From Thermoleophilaceae bacterium (GTDB lineage: Bacteria > Actinomycetota > Thermoleophilia > Solirubrobacterales > Thermoleophilaceae), in assembly GCA_013695855.1 (NCBI GenBank), contig JACCZR010000190.1, forward strand, positions 1 to 5,625: DNA of 5,625 nt, read 5' to 3'. Of this stretch, positions 1 to 4,511 are shown piece by piece. Made by a program: the position numbers and the translations under genes. How positions within the stretch are numbered: position 1 is the stretch's first letter; the number at the start of each line of letters is the position of its first letter. The notes below the pieces were generated by a model. It searched no databases. It worked only from the letters and a program-made list of their open reading frames with translations, and was not told the origin of the DNA.

Positions 1-38
1 GAGCGGGTGCGCCCCACGCGATCAGCTTCGCAGCCGAC

Positions 39-53
39 CGGGCGGGGCGCCCG
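39..53. terminator. GC-rich inverted repeat downstream of the cold-shock gene, possible terminator
   Basis: CGGGCG (39-44) and CGCCCG (48-53) form a 6-bp all-GC stem with a 3-nt loop, 12 nt beyond the cold-shock stop codon on the minus strand. There is no T-tract on either side, so this is not a canonical intrinsic terminator, although terminators without a U-tract are often proposed in high-GC actinobacteria. The rest of bases 1-65 shows no gene I can support: all three plus frames are open for part of the stretch, and none is recognisable. Confidence 0.3.
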
Positions 54-65
54 CTGAGTGAGGTC

Positions 66-269
66 CTAGAGCGTCTGGACGTTCACGGCCTTGGGACCCT
101 TGTCCCCGGCCTCGGAGTCGTAGGAGACCTTCGCGCCCTCGGCGAGGGAGCGGAAGCCGTCGCTGGCGATTCCCTGGTGATGTACGAAGAGGTCCTTGCC
201 ACCGTCGTCAGGGGTGATGAATCCGTACCCCTTCTCGTCGCTGAACCACTTCACTGTGCCTTCCGGCAT
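66..269 (-). CDS. CspA-family cold-shock protein, 67 aa
   Basis: This is a small single-domain OB-fold protein that binds single-stranded RNA and DNA in the cytoplasm and acts as an RNA chaperone. The full length of 67 aa is typical of the family. It begins MPEGTVKWFSDEKGYGFI; the RNP1 motif KGYGFITP is at residues 13-20 and RNP2 (LFVHH) at 27-31, so both nucleic-acid-binding surfaces are intact. The ATG start at 267-269 is fixed by a perfect AGGAGG four bases upstream. It lies on the same strand as the ligase gene and 111 bp downstream of its stop, probably with its own promoter because it has its own strong ribosome binding site. The family is certain. Whether it is cold-induced or constitutive cannot be told from one copy. 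Confidence 0.97.
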   Translation of the reverse strand: MPEGTVKWFSDEKGYGFITPDDGGKDLFVHHQGIASDGFRSLAEGAKVSYDSEAGDKGPKAVNVQTL

Positions 270-273
270 ATGT

Positions 274-279
274 CCTCCT
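274..279 (-). promoter_or_regulatory. Strong Shine-Dalgarno of the cold-shock gene
   Basis: AGGAGG on the minus strand, followed by ACAT and the ATG. It is a full anti-16S match and decides the start codon. No other gene in this window has a comparable site. Confidence 0.9.
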
Positions 280-287
280 ATGTGTGC

Positions 288-316
288 TGCCTACACGCGG
301 AGGATGCGAAGAGCAA
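288..316 (-). promoter_or_regulatory. Possible promoter of the cold-shock gene
   Basis: On the minus strand TTGCTC (311-316) and TAGGCA (288-293) are separated by 17 bp, resembling -35 and -10 hexamers. The -10 lacks the conserved final T. A start near 281 would leave only about a 12-nt leader, just enough for the Shine-Dalgarno, so the true promoter may instead lie further upstream. Confidence 0.28.
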
Positions 317-347
317 CGACCTGCGAGCGCTGGCACTACGTGGCCGA

Positions 348-375
348 GTCCCTTTGACCCGGGCCCTTACGGGAC
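348..375. terminator. Inverted repeat between ligase stop and cold-shock gene, possible terminator
   Basis: GTCCC (348-352) and GGGAC (371-375) enclose a spacer containing CCCGGGCCC, which can itself fold. It begins a few bases downstream of the ligase stop codon on the minus strand. No T-tract follows. It could end the ligase transcript, but the fold is weak and ambiguous. Confidence 0.25.
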
Positions 376-380
376 AGACG

Positions 381-1337
381 CTAACAGCGAAGCTGATCGA
401 TCGTGCACTCGTGGGGCTTCTTGTCCTCGCGCCAGCGCACGAACTTCGCTCCGTGGCGGATGCGATCGCCGGTGATGTGGTCGAAATTGATCTCCACCAC
501 CAGCTCGGGCCGCAGGCCCTCCCAGACCAGCTCCTCGTCGCTCTTCCAGCGTGAGGCTTCCCCGGCGCCCTGCTCGTGGGTGCGGTAGGGCGCGAGCAGC
601 TCCAGGAGCTCACGCTTCTGCTTGGCCCGGAAGCTGGAGGTGTGGCCCACCACGCGCAGGTCGTCGCCGTCATACAGGCCGAGGATCAGCGATCCGACGG
701 TGTTGGGCTCCTTACCGAAGCGAAAGGCCTGCACCACGCAGTCCGCGGTGCGCACGCGCTTGATCTTGGCCATTCCTTTGCGCTCGCCGGGCTCGTAGGG
801 CGCGTCGGCCCGCTTGGCCACCACGCCCTCCGAGCGGCCGGTGAGCCACTCGGCCGCCGCTTGGGCGTCGGCGGTCATCGGGGTCAGCTCGATCGGGTTG
901 GAGACCACCTTCTCCAGGCGGACGCGACGCTCGGTGTAGGGCAGCTCGAGCAGTTGGGAGTCGCCCTCGGCGAGGAGATCGAAGGCGACGAACGCAGCCG
1001 GGTACTCACCCGCCAGCATCTCCACCCGCGACTTGGCGGGATGAATCCTCTGTGAGAGCAGGTCGAACTCCTGCACACCGTCCACCACCACGATCAGCTC
1101 GCCATCGAGCACCAAACGCTGTGCCTTGCTCTCCAGCACCTGCTCCACCACCTCCGGGAAGTAGCGGTTCATCGGCTTGCCGTTGCGGCTTTGGAGGCGC
1201 ACATCATCGCCGTCGCGGAACACGACGGTGCGAAAGCCGTCCCACTTGGGCTCGTAGCGCCACTCCTCTCCTTCGGGCAGCTCGGACGCCGAGCGCGCCA
1301 ACTGCGGAAGGACCGGCGGAGAGAGCGGCAGGGCCAT
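381..1337 (-). CDS. ligC: ATP-dependent DNA ligase, LigC / LigD-ligase-domain type, 318 aa
   Basis: Seals nicks in duplex DNA through a covalent lysyl-AMP intermediate. Stand-alone LigC enzymes of actinobacteria are associated with repair rather than replication. Motif I is EPKWDGFR with the adenylated lysine at K31; SRNGKPM (50-56) follows as motif Ia, LDGELIV (77-83) as motif III, FVAFDLL (116-122) as IIIa, EGVVAKR (170-176) as IV and MAKIK (189-193) as V. From about residue 198 an OB-fold domain runs to the end, with motif VI-like RWREDK at 301-306. Every catalytic motif is present. There is no primase-polymerase or phosphoesterase domain, so this is LigC-like rather than a full LigD. An in-frame TGA four codons upstream of the ATG limits the start choice. 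There is no clear Shine-Dalgarno. No Ku gene is adjacent. Confidence 0.93.
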   Translation of the reverse strand: MALPLSPPVLPQLARSASELPEGEEWRYEPKWDGFRTVVFRDGDDVRLQSRNGKPMNRYFPEVVEQVLESKAQRLVLDGELIVVVDGVQEFDLLSQRIHPAKSRVEMLAGEYPAAFVAFDLLAEGDSQLLELPYTERRVRLEKVVSNPIELTPMTADAQAAAEWLTGRSEGVVAKRADAPYEPGERKGMAKIKRVRTADCVVQAFRFGKEPNTVGSLILGLYDGDDLRVVGHTSSFRAKQKRELLELLAPYRTHEQGAGEASRWKSDEELVWEGLRPELVVEINFDHITGDRIRHGAKFVRWREDKKPHECTIDQLRC

Positions 1338-1365
1338 CGAGCGCGCTCAGGATGGCAGGTAGCGC

Positions 1366-1417
1366 AGGAGCGCAGCCCGAGCGCTGGTCGGGCGAGCACC
1401 GCACGCTCGAGCGTTCT
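1366..1417 (+). repeat. Dispersed 52-bp repeat, copy A (intergenic)
   Basis: This stretch matches the reverse strand of 2417-2468 without gaps at 42 of 52 positions. The first 20 bases, AGGAGCGCAGCCCGAGCGCT, are identical. The centre of 8 bases is variable, and the right part shares AGCACCGCA and GTTCT. It fills most of the 92-bp gap between the divergent ligase and DtxR-type genes and ends on the first base of the regulator's -10. It contains the inverted repeat AGCGC/GCGCT shared with the other copy, plus a private stem GCCCGA (1375-1380)/TCGGGC (1388-1393). Confidence 0.8.
1403..1414. promoter_or_regulatory. Perfect 12-bp palindrome in the divergent promoter region, candidate operator
   Basis: ACGCTCGAGCGT is its own reverse complement and ends two bases before the putative -10 of the DtxR-type gene. 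A two-fold symmetric site here could bind a dimeric repressor, possibly the regulator itself. It does not match the canonical iron box of DtxR/IdeR. It also lies in the right part of a repeat whose other copy is not symmetric at this place. Confidence 0.35.
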
Positions 1418-1432
1418 AACCTCAGATTCATG
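1417..1432 (+). promoter_or_regulatory. -10 element with leaderless start of the DtxR-family gene
   Basis: TAACCT (1417-1422) fits the actinobacterial -10 pattern TANNNT. It is followed by exactly seven bases and then the ATG at 1430, the geometry known for leaderless transcripts whose 5' end is the A of the start codon. No Shine-Dalgarno precedes the gene, which agrees. The -35 region is unremarkable. Confidence 0.55.
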
Positions 1433-2143
1433 GCCGCCGAGCAAGCCACAGTCGCCGAGGAGGAGTACCTGCAGACGATGTACTGGCTCCAGGAGGCCGG
1501 CCTGCAGATCACCGCTGCCAACATCGCCCGCGCCATGCAGGTCTCGGCCCCGACGGTGCACGAGATGATCGGCCGCCTGGAGACCGACAACCTGGTCACC
1601 AGGGCCTCCGACAAGTCGCTTCGCTTCACCAAGAGCGGCCAGGAGCACGCCGCCGGCATCGTGCGGCGCCACCGCCTGATCGAGCGCTTCCTGACCGACG
1701 TCTTCGACATCCCCTGGGATCAGGTGCACGAGGAGGCAGAGCGTCTCGAGCACTGGATGTCTCCCGTGGTCGAGGAGCGCATGCTCAACGCGATCGGGGA
1801 CGCCAAGACCTGCCCTCACGGCCACCCGATCTACGAGGGCGCGCGTGTCGAGGGCGTGCCCCTGGCCGACGTGGAGGTGGGAGCGAAGGTGATGCTGCTG
1901 CGCTTCGAGAACGAGGCCGAGGACCTCCTCCACTATTTGATGGACACCGGCCTGAAGCCCGGGATGAAGGGCGACGTGGCCGTCTCGGGTGATGAGCGGG
2001 TAGAGGTCGAGGTTGACGGCAGGCGCCTCTCGGTCAGCCGCAGCGTGGCCGAGACCGTCTCGGTCACCGCCGACCCCTCGCCACCGCCGCGGGTGGCGCT
2101 GCCCGAGCAGCTGGTCTTCGCCCGCGAGCGCTACGGGCGCTAG
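1430..2143 (+). CDS. DtxR/MntR-family metal-dependent transcriptional regulator, 237 aa
   Basis: A metal-activated DNA-binding repressor of the iron/manganese homeostasis family. Residues 5-70 form the winged HTH (NIARAMQVSAPTVHEMIGRLE is the helix-turn-helix region), about 71-135 the metal-binding and dimerisation domain with VHEEAERLEHWMS (99-111) and CPHGHPI (128-134), and about 138-215 an SH3-like FeoA domain. The length is close to IdeR. Aligned by eye to DtxR with an offset of two, the ligands H79, E83, H98, E105 and H106 are kept (H81, E85, H100, E107, H108). DtxR C102 is replaced by E104 and M10 by E12, which is the carboxylate-rich arrangement of MntR and suggests manganese selectivity. 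Reading could begin upstream at 1052, but that extension is antisense to the ligase gene and is low-complexity, so ATG 1430 is preferred. A proline-rich tail follows the FeoA domain. Confidence 0.93.
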   Translation: MAAEQATVAEEEYLQTMYWLQEAGLQITAANIARAMQVSAPTVHEMIGRLETDNLVTRASDKSLRFTKSGQEHAAGIVRRHRLIERFLTDVFDIPWDQVHEEAERLEHWMSPVVEERMLNAIGDAKTCPHGHPIYEGARVEGVPLADVEVGAKVMLLRFENEAEDLLHYLMDTGLKPGMKGDVAVSGDERVEVEVDGRRLSVSRSVAETVSVTADPSPPPRVALPEQLVFARERYGR

Positions 2144-2158
2144 CTGCAAGGCAGCTAG
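2140..2158. terminator. Shared hairpin containing both convergent stop codons
   Basis: CTAGCTGC (2140-2147) and GCAGCTAG (2151-2158) are perfect reverse complements around the 3-nt loop AAG. The TAG of the regulator (2141-2143) and the TAG of the membrane protein (2155-2157, minus) lie symmetrically in the two arms. In both directions the hairpin forms at the very end of the mRNA. There is no T-tract on either side. It is a plausible bidirectional terminator or mRNA end-protecting structure. Confidence 0.5.
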
Positions 2159-2946
2159 AACGGCTGGGCCTGGCGGGCCTTGAGGTCGAAGAAGAGCAGG
2201 GTCGCCACCACCGCCACGATCGGCGCGGTAATCGTCTCCGCCAGTATCGCCCCGGCCAGCGATGGCCACTCCCGGTCCACCCCTGCGGCCCACGCCTGGA
2301 AGGGCACGGTGATCAGGACCCCGGGCACCAGCCCGAGCAGGTTGGCCACCATCACGGTGCCTGCCGCGCGAAACCAGAAGCCCTCGATCAGCTGGCCGCT
2401 GCGGCGCAGCGGCTCCAGAACCCAAGAGCTTGCGGTGCTTGCTGAGCGAGCGCTCGGGCTGCGCTCCTCCGCTGCCCCCGGCCGCCCCTCGAGCGCCACG
2501 GCCTGCGGGAACAGAAACCACCGCACCACCAGGTAGAGCCCGGGCAGGATCAGCAGGAACAGGCCCAAGGCCACGCCAACGGCGGCGGCGATGGCGGCCA
2601 GCAGCAGGGGCGTCGAGAGCTCCACTGCTCGCAGGACGACCCGGCCGGGCGATGGCGTCCCGCCGACCACGAGCAGCGCGCAGCCCACCATGACCAGCGG
2701 TGTGACCAGGACGTAGCTGGTCAGCGCGCCGACCACCAACTCGACAGGCTCCACCTGCTCCTCGTAGCGCCCGGTCAGCTGCTCGAGGCCGAAGCCGGAG
2801 ACCACGAGCTGGATTGGGACGGTAAAGGCGGCGCCGACCGCCAGGAACGCCAGCGGTCGCCCCGCCAGCAGGCCCAACGCGTGACGGACGAGGGCGCCGA
2901 GGTCGCGGGGGCGGTCGAGCTCCGGCGGGCCCCCGCCCGCGCTCAC
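2155..2946 (-). CDS. Polytopic membrane protein, function unknown, 263 aa, carrying an in-frame repeat insert
   Basis: An integral membrane protein with about five to six hydrophobic segments: roughly residues 31-51, 68-95, 111-149 (two passes or one pass and a re-entrant stretch), 196-216 and 233-253. The stretch RWFLFPQAVALEG (142-154), followed later by LRRSGQLIEGFWFR (180-193), resembles the membrane domain of glycerophosphodiester phosphodiesterase-associated and YciC/DUF-type proteins, where the two elements are normally close together. Here they are separated by about 20 Ser/Ala/Arg-rich residues (about 159-179) encoded by copy B of a dispersed repeat. The start is the GTG at 2944-2946, which overlaps the aminotransferase TGA as GTGA and implies translational coupling. 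A longer reading back to 3156 would lie within the aminotransferase gene and is arginine-rich noise. No enzymatic motif is visible, and the role is unknown. Confidence 0.85.
   Translation of the reverse strand: MSAGGGPPELDRPRDLGALVRHALGLLAGRPLAFLAVGAAFTVPIQLVVSGFGLEQLTGRYEEQVEPVELVVGALTSYVLVTPLVMVGCALLVVGGTPSPGRVVLRAVELSTPLLLAAIAAAVGVALGLFLLILPGLYLVVRWFLFPQAVALEGRPGAAEERSPSARSASTASSWVLEPLRRSGQLIEGFWFRAAGTVMVANLLGLVPGVLITVPFQAWAAGVDREWPSLAGAILAETITAPIVAVVATLLFFDLKARQAQPF
2417..2468 (-). repeat. Dispersed 52-bp repeat, copy B (inside a coding sequence)
   Basis: Read on the minus strand this is 42/52 identical to 1366-1417, with the first 20 bases identical. It is in frame with the membrane-protein gene and translates as ERSPSARSASTASSWVLE, a polar loop unlike the surrounding sequence. 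It holds the 10-bp palindrome CGAGCGCTCG (2447-2456). The reading frame is preserved through it. Confidence 0.8.
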
Positions 2947-4049
2947 GCCCGGGCGCCCGCCAGCTCTCGGAAGGCCTCGGCCAGACGGCCGACGCCATCG
3001 TCGATTTCGGCGGGCGTCACTCCCGAGTAGGCGATGCGCAAGGAGCTCTCGCCGCCCTCGAGCAGGAAGTCGGTGCCCTTGACGAAGATCACGCCGTGTT
3101 GGCGGGCCGTCATCTCGAGGGCGTCGCCGTCGGTGCCGTCGGGCAGGTCCACCCACATGAAGTAGCCACCCTCGGGCTTCACGAAGCCGGCGTCGTCGCC
3201 CAGCTCGCGCTCGAGGGCCTCGGCCGTGCGGTCGCGGCGCTCGTGCAGGGCCTCCTTGACGGTCGAGATCGACGACTCGATCGCTCCCGAGCGACAGAAC
3301 TCGGCCACGATCGACTGCGAGACCATGCTCGGCGAGATGTAGGTCTCGGTGGCGGTCTTGCGGATGTCCTTGATCAGCGCCTGGGGTCCGGCGAGGTAGC
3401 CCACCCTGATGCCGGGGCAGACGGTCTTGGAGAACGATGAGGCGTAGACCACGCTGTCGGAGTCGTCGAGCGAGAGCATCGTGGGCAGCGGCTCGCCCTC
3501 GAAGCGCAGCTCGGCGTAGGGGTCGTCCTCGAAGACGACGAAGTCGTGCTCGGTGGCCAGCTCGATCAGGCGGCGGCGCTTGTCCAGCGAGAGGGTCACG
3601 CCTGCCGGGTTGTGGAAGTTGGGGATGACATGGGCGAGCTTGGGGCGCGCGCCCGAGGAAAGCGCGCGCTCGAGGGCGTCGACTTCCAGGCCGTCAACCT
3701 CGACGGGAATGGCCAGAAGCTCTGCGCCCAGCTTCTGCAGGGCGAGCAGCGTGCGGTCGTAGGTGGGGGCCTCGATCACCACGGTGTCGCCCGGCTGCAC
3801 GAGGTGGTCGAACAGGAAGGCGTCGGCCTGCATGGAGCCGTTGGTGGCGATGACCTGCTCCTCGGGCACCTCGTGACGACCGGCGATCCACTCGAGCAGC
3901 GGCGCGTAGCCGGCTGCGGTGCCGTAGGAGAAGGCGCCCTTTGGGTCGGACGAGAAGGCGCGGTCGGCGGCGGCCTTCAGCTCGTCGACGGCGATGATGT
4001 CCAGCGAGGGCGCCCCCCGGGCGAAGGAGATGTCGCTCTGGCCGGCCAC
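2943..4049 (-). CDS. PLP-dependent aminotransferase, class I/II (2-aminoadipate / LysN-like), 368 aa
   Basis: A cytoplasmic fold-type I transaminase that moves an amino group between an amino acid and a 2-oxo acid. Numbering from the GTG at 4047-4049: ARGAPSLD (10-17), substrate-side Y42-G43, NGSMQA (70-75) as phosphate-cup region, EAPTYDR (93-99), PNFHNPAG (143-150) with N147, EDDPYAEL (174-181) with D175 for the pyridine nitrogen and Y178, SSFSKT (204-209) with the Schiff-base lysine K208, R215 in IRVGY, and the carboxylate-binding R338 in LRIAYSG. All catalytic residues are present. There is no N-terminal GntR HTH, so it is not a MocR regulator. Resemblance is to LysN/KAT II-type enzymes acting on 2-aminoadipate or broad substrates; the true substrate is open. 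An upstream ATG at 4136 would add 29 residues encoded by hairpin repeats, so the GTG is preferred. The stop overlaps the next gene. Confidence 0.9.
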   Translation of the reverse strand: MAGQSDISFARGAPSLDIIAVDELKAAADRAFSSDPKGAFSYGTAAGYAPLLEWIAGRHEVPEEQVIATNGSMQADAFLFDHLVQPGDTVVIEAPTYDRTLLALQKLGAELLAIPVEVDGLEVDALERALSSGARPKLAHVIPNFHNPAGVTLSLDKRRRLIELATEHDFVVFEDDPYAELRFEGEPLPTMLSLDDSDSVVYASSFSKTVCPGIRVGYLAGPQALIKDIRKTATETYISPSMVSQSIVAEFCRSGAIESSISTVKEALHERRDRTAEALERELGDDAGFVKPEGGYFMWVDLPDGTDGDALEMTARQHGVIFVKGTDFLLEGGESSLRIAYSGVTPAEIDDGVGRLAEAFRELAGARA

Positions 4050-4057
4050 GGGCCGCC

Positions 4058-4063
4058 ACGATA
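4058..4063 (-). promoter_or_regulatory. Possible -10 of the aminotransferase operon
   Basis: TATCGT on the minus strand fits TANNNT and lies eight bases before the chosen GTG start. This again suggests a leaderless or nearly leaderless message, consistent with the lack of a Shine-Dalgarno. No convincing -35 is visible; the first hairpin repeat occupies that place. Confidence 0.38.
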
Positions 4064-4065
4064 CA

Positions 4066-4132
4066 AGGGGGCTTCGCCCCCTACAGCCGGACTCCGCCCG
4101 ACACCGAGGGGGCTTCGTCCCCCTACAGCCGG
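4066..4132. repeat. Tandem repeat of GC hairpins, two units with 41-bp period
   Basis: 4066-4090 and 4107-4132 are the same 25-base unit except for one inserted T in the second, separated by 16 bases. Each unit opens with a hairpin: AGGGGGC-TTC-GCCCCCT in the first (7-bp stem, 3-nt loop), and a 6-bp stem with loop CTTCGT in the second. Each is followed by ACAGCCGG. On the minus strand the first hairpin has the core GCGAAGC, a sequence known to form unusually stable DNA mini-hairpins. The array occupies the divergent promoter region between the aminotransferase and the small HTH gene and looks like an interspersed extragenic element. Confidence 0.82.
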
Positions 4133-4156
4133 GCACCCCCCGATTACTCGCGCGGA

Positions 4157-4162
4157 TAGTGT
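4157..4162 (+). promoter_or_regulatory. Possible -10 of the small HTH gene
   Basis: TAGTGT fits TANNNT and lies nine bases before the GTG at 4172. The spacing is slightly long for a leaderless start, and no -35 is evident. It is the only A/T-containing candidate in this short GC-rich stretch. Confidence 0.25.
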
Positions 4163-4171
4163 GCCGCGCCG

Positions 4172-4441
4172 GTGGTCGCGGTGACGCTCAAGAGGCTGGG
4201 GGAAGCGCTGGCGGCGCTCGACCCCGAGAGCCGGGCGCTGCTCGATCTCAACGTGCGCCGCGGCATGGAGGAGAACGAGATCGCGGAGATCCTCAACGTG
4301 GACGCCGACAACGTGGCATCCCGCCGGCGGAAGATCCTCGAGGGGCTCGACTCAGAGCTTGGGCTCGAGACGCGCGAGGACCGCGACGAGCTGCGGGCAA
4401 CGCTGCCCGACCTCCCGCCGAAGCTGTGGCAGGGCCGCTAG
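4172..4441 (+). CDS. Small sigma-70 region 4-like helix-turn-helix protein, 89 aa
   Basis: A small, probably cytoplasmic DNA-binding protein. Residues 9-59 match the layout of sigma-70 region 4: LGEALAALDPESRALLDL, then MEENEIAEILNVDADNVASRRRKIL, where EIAEILNV is the first helix and DNVASRRRKIL the recognition helix. Region 2 of a real sigma factor is missing, so it cannot direct transcription as a sigma factor alone. It may be a stand-alone regulator or an anti-/co-sigma-like helper. The C-terminus carries DLPPKLWQGR, a short tail I cannot assign. The start is GTG 4172, with GTG 4181 as an in-frame alternative; neither has a good Shine-Dalgarno. The gene precedes the substrate-binding/VWA gene on the same strand by 66 bp, so co-transcription is plausible. 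Confidence 0.78.
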   Translation: MVAVTLKRLGEALAALDPESRALLDLNVRRGMEENEIAEILNVDADNVASRRRKILEGLDSELGLETREDRDELRATLPDLPPKLWQGR

Positions 4442-4451
4442 GGGCAGCCCC

Positions 4452-4511
4452 GTGACCAAGGCTCTCATCGGGATCACCAAGGTCGTGCAGCCGGCCCTTC
4501 TGAGGGCATGA
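4452..4511 (+). other. Possible 19-codon leader reading frame overlapping the next start (ATGA)
   Basis: A GTG at 4452 opens a frame reading VTKALIGITKVVQPALLRA that stops at TGA 4509-4511, overlapping the downstream ATG (4508-4510) as ATGA. If translated it would couple ribosomes into the substrate-binding gene, which itself lacks a well-spaced Shine-Dalgarno. Short open frames are common by chance at this GC, and no ribosome binding site precedes this one, so it is only a possibility. Confidence 0.2.

Noticed and set aside
1..57. The tail of a plus-strand gene ending at TGA 55-57 (or 59-61).
   Set aside because: Two frames end close together and a third stays open; none of the short peptides is recognisable, so the left edge cannot be assigned.
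1416..1424. CTAACCTCA, which resembles half of a DtxR/IdeR iron box (CTAACCTAA).
   Set aside because: The other half-site does not exist at the expected position (about 2 of 9 matches), and the same bases are better explained as the -10 element.
1052..1429. Upstream extension of the regulator reading frame.
   Set aside because: It is antisense to the start of the ligase gene, is Pro/Arg-rich, and would remove the leaderless promoter. The family N-terminus fits ATG 1430.
1169..2998. A long minus-strand open frame of 609 codons across the ligase, regulator and membrane-protein genes.
   Set aside because: It is antisense to the regulator, out of frame with the real minus-strand genes, and rich in Arg, Gly and Ala without any domain. 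Such shadow frames are expected at high GC.
4050..4136. A 29-residue N-terminal extension of the aminotransferase from an ATG at 4136.
   Set aside because: It would be encoded by the hairpin tandem repeats and has Cys/Arg/Gly-rich composition; family members start near the ARGAPS motif.
4441..4451. GGGGCAGCCCC immediately after the HTH stop codon as a terminator.
   Set aside because: Only a 4-bp stem with a 3-nt loop and no T-tract; too weak to call, and it would separate two genes that may be co-transcribed.
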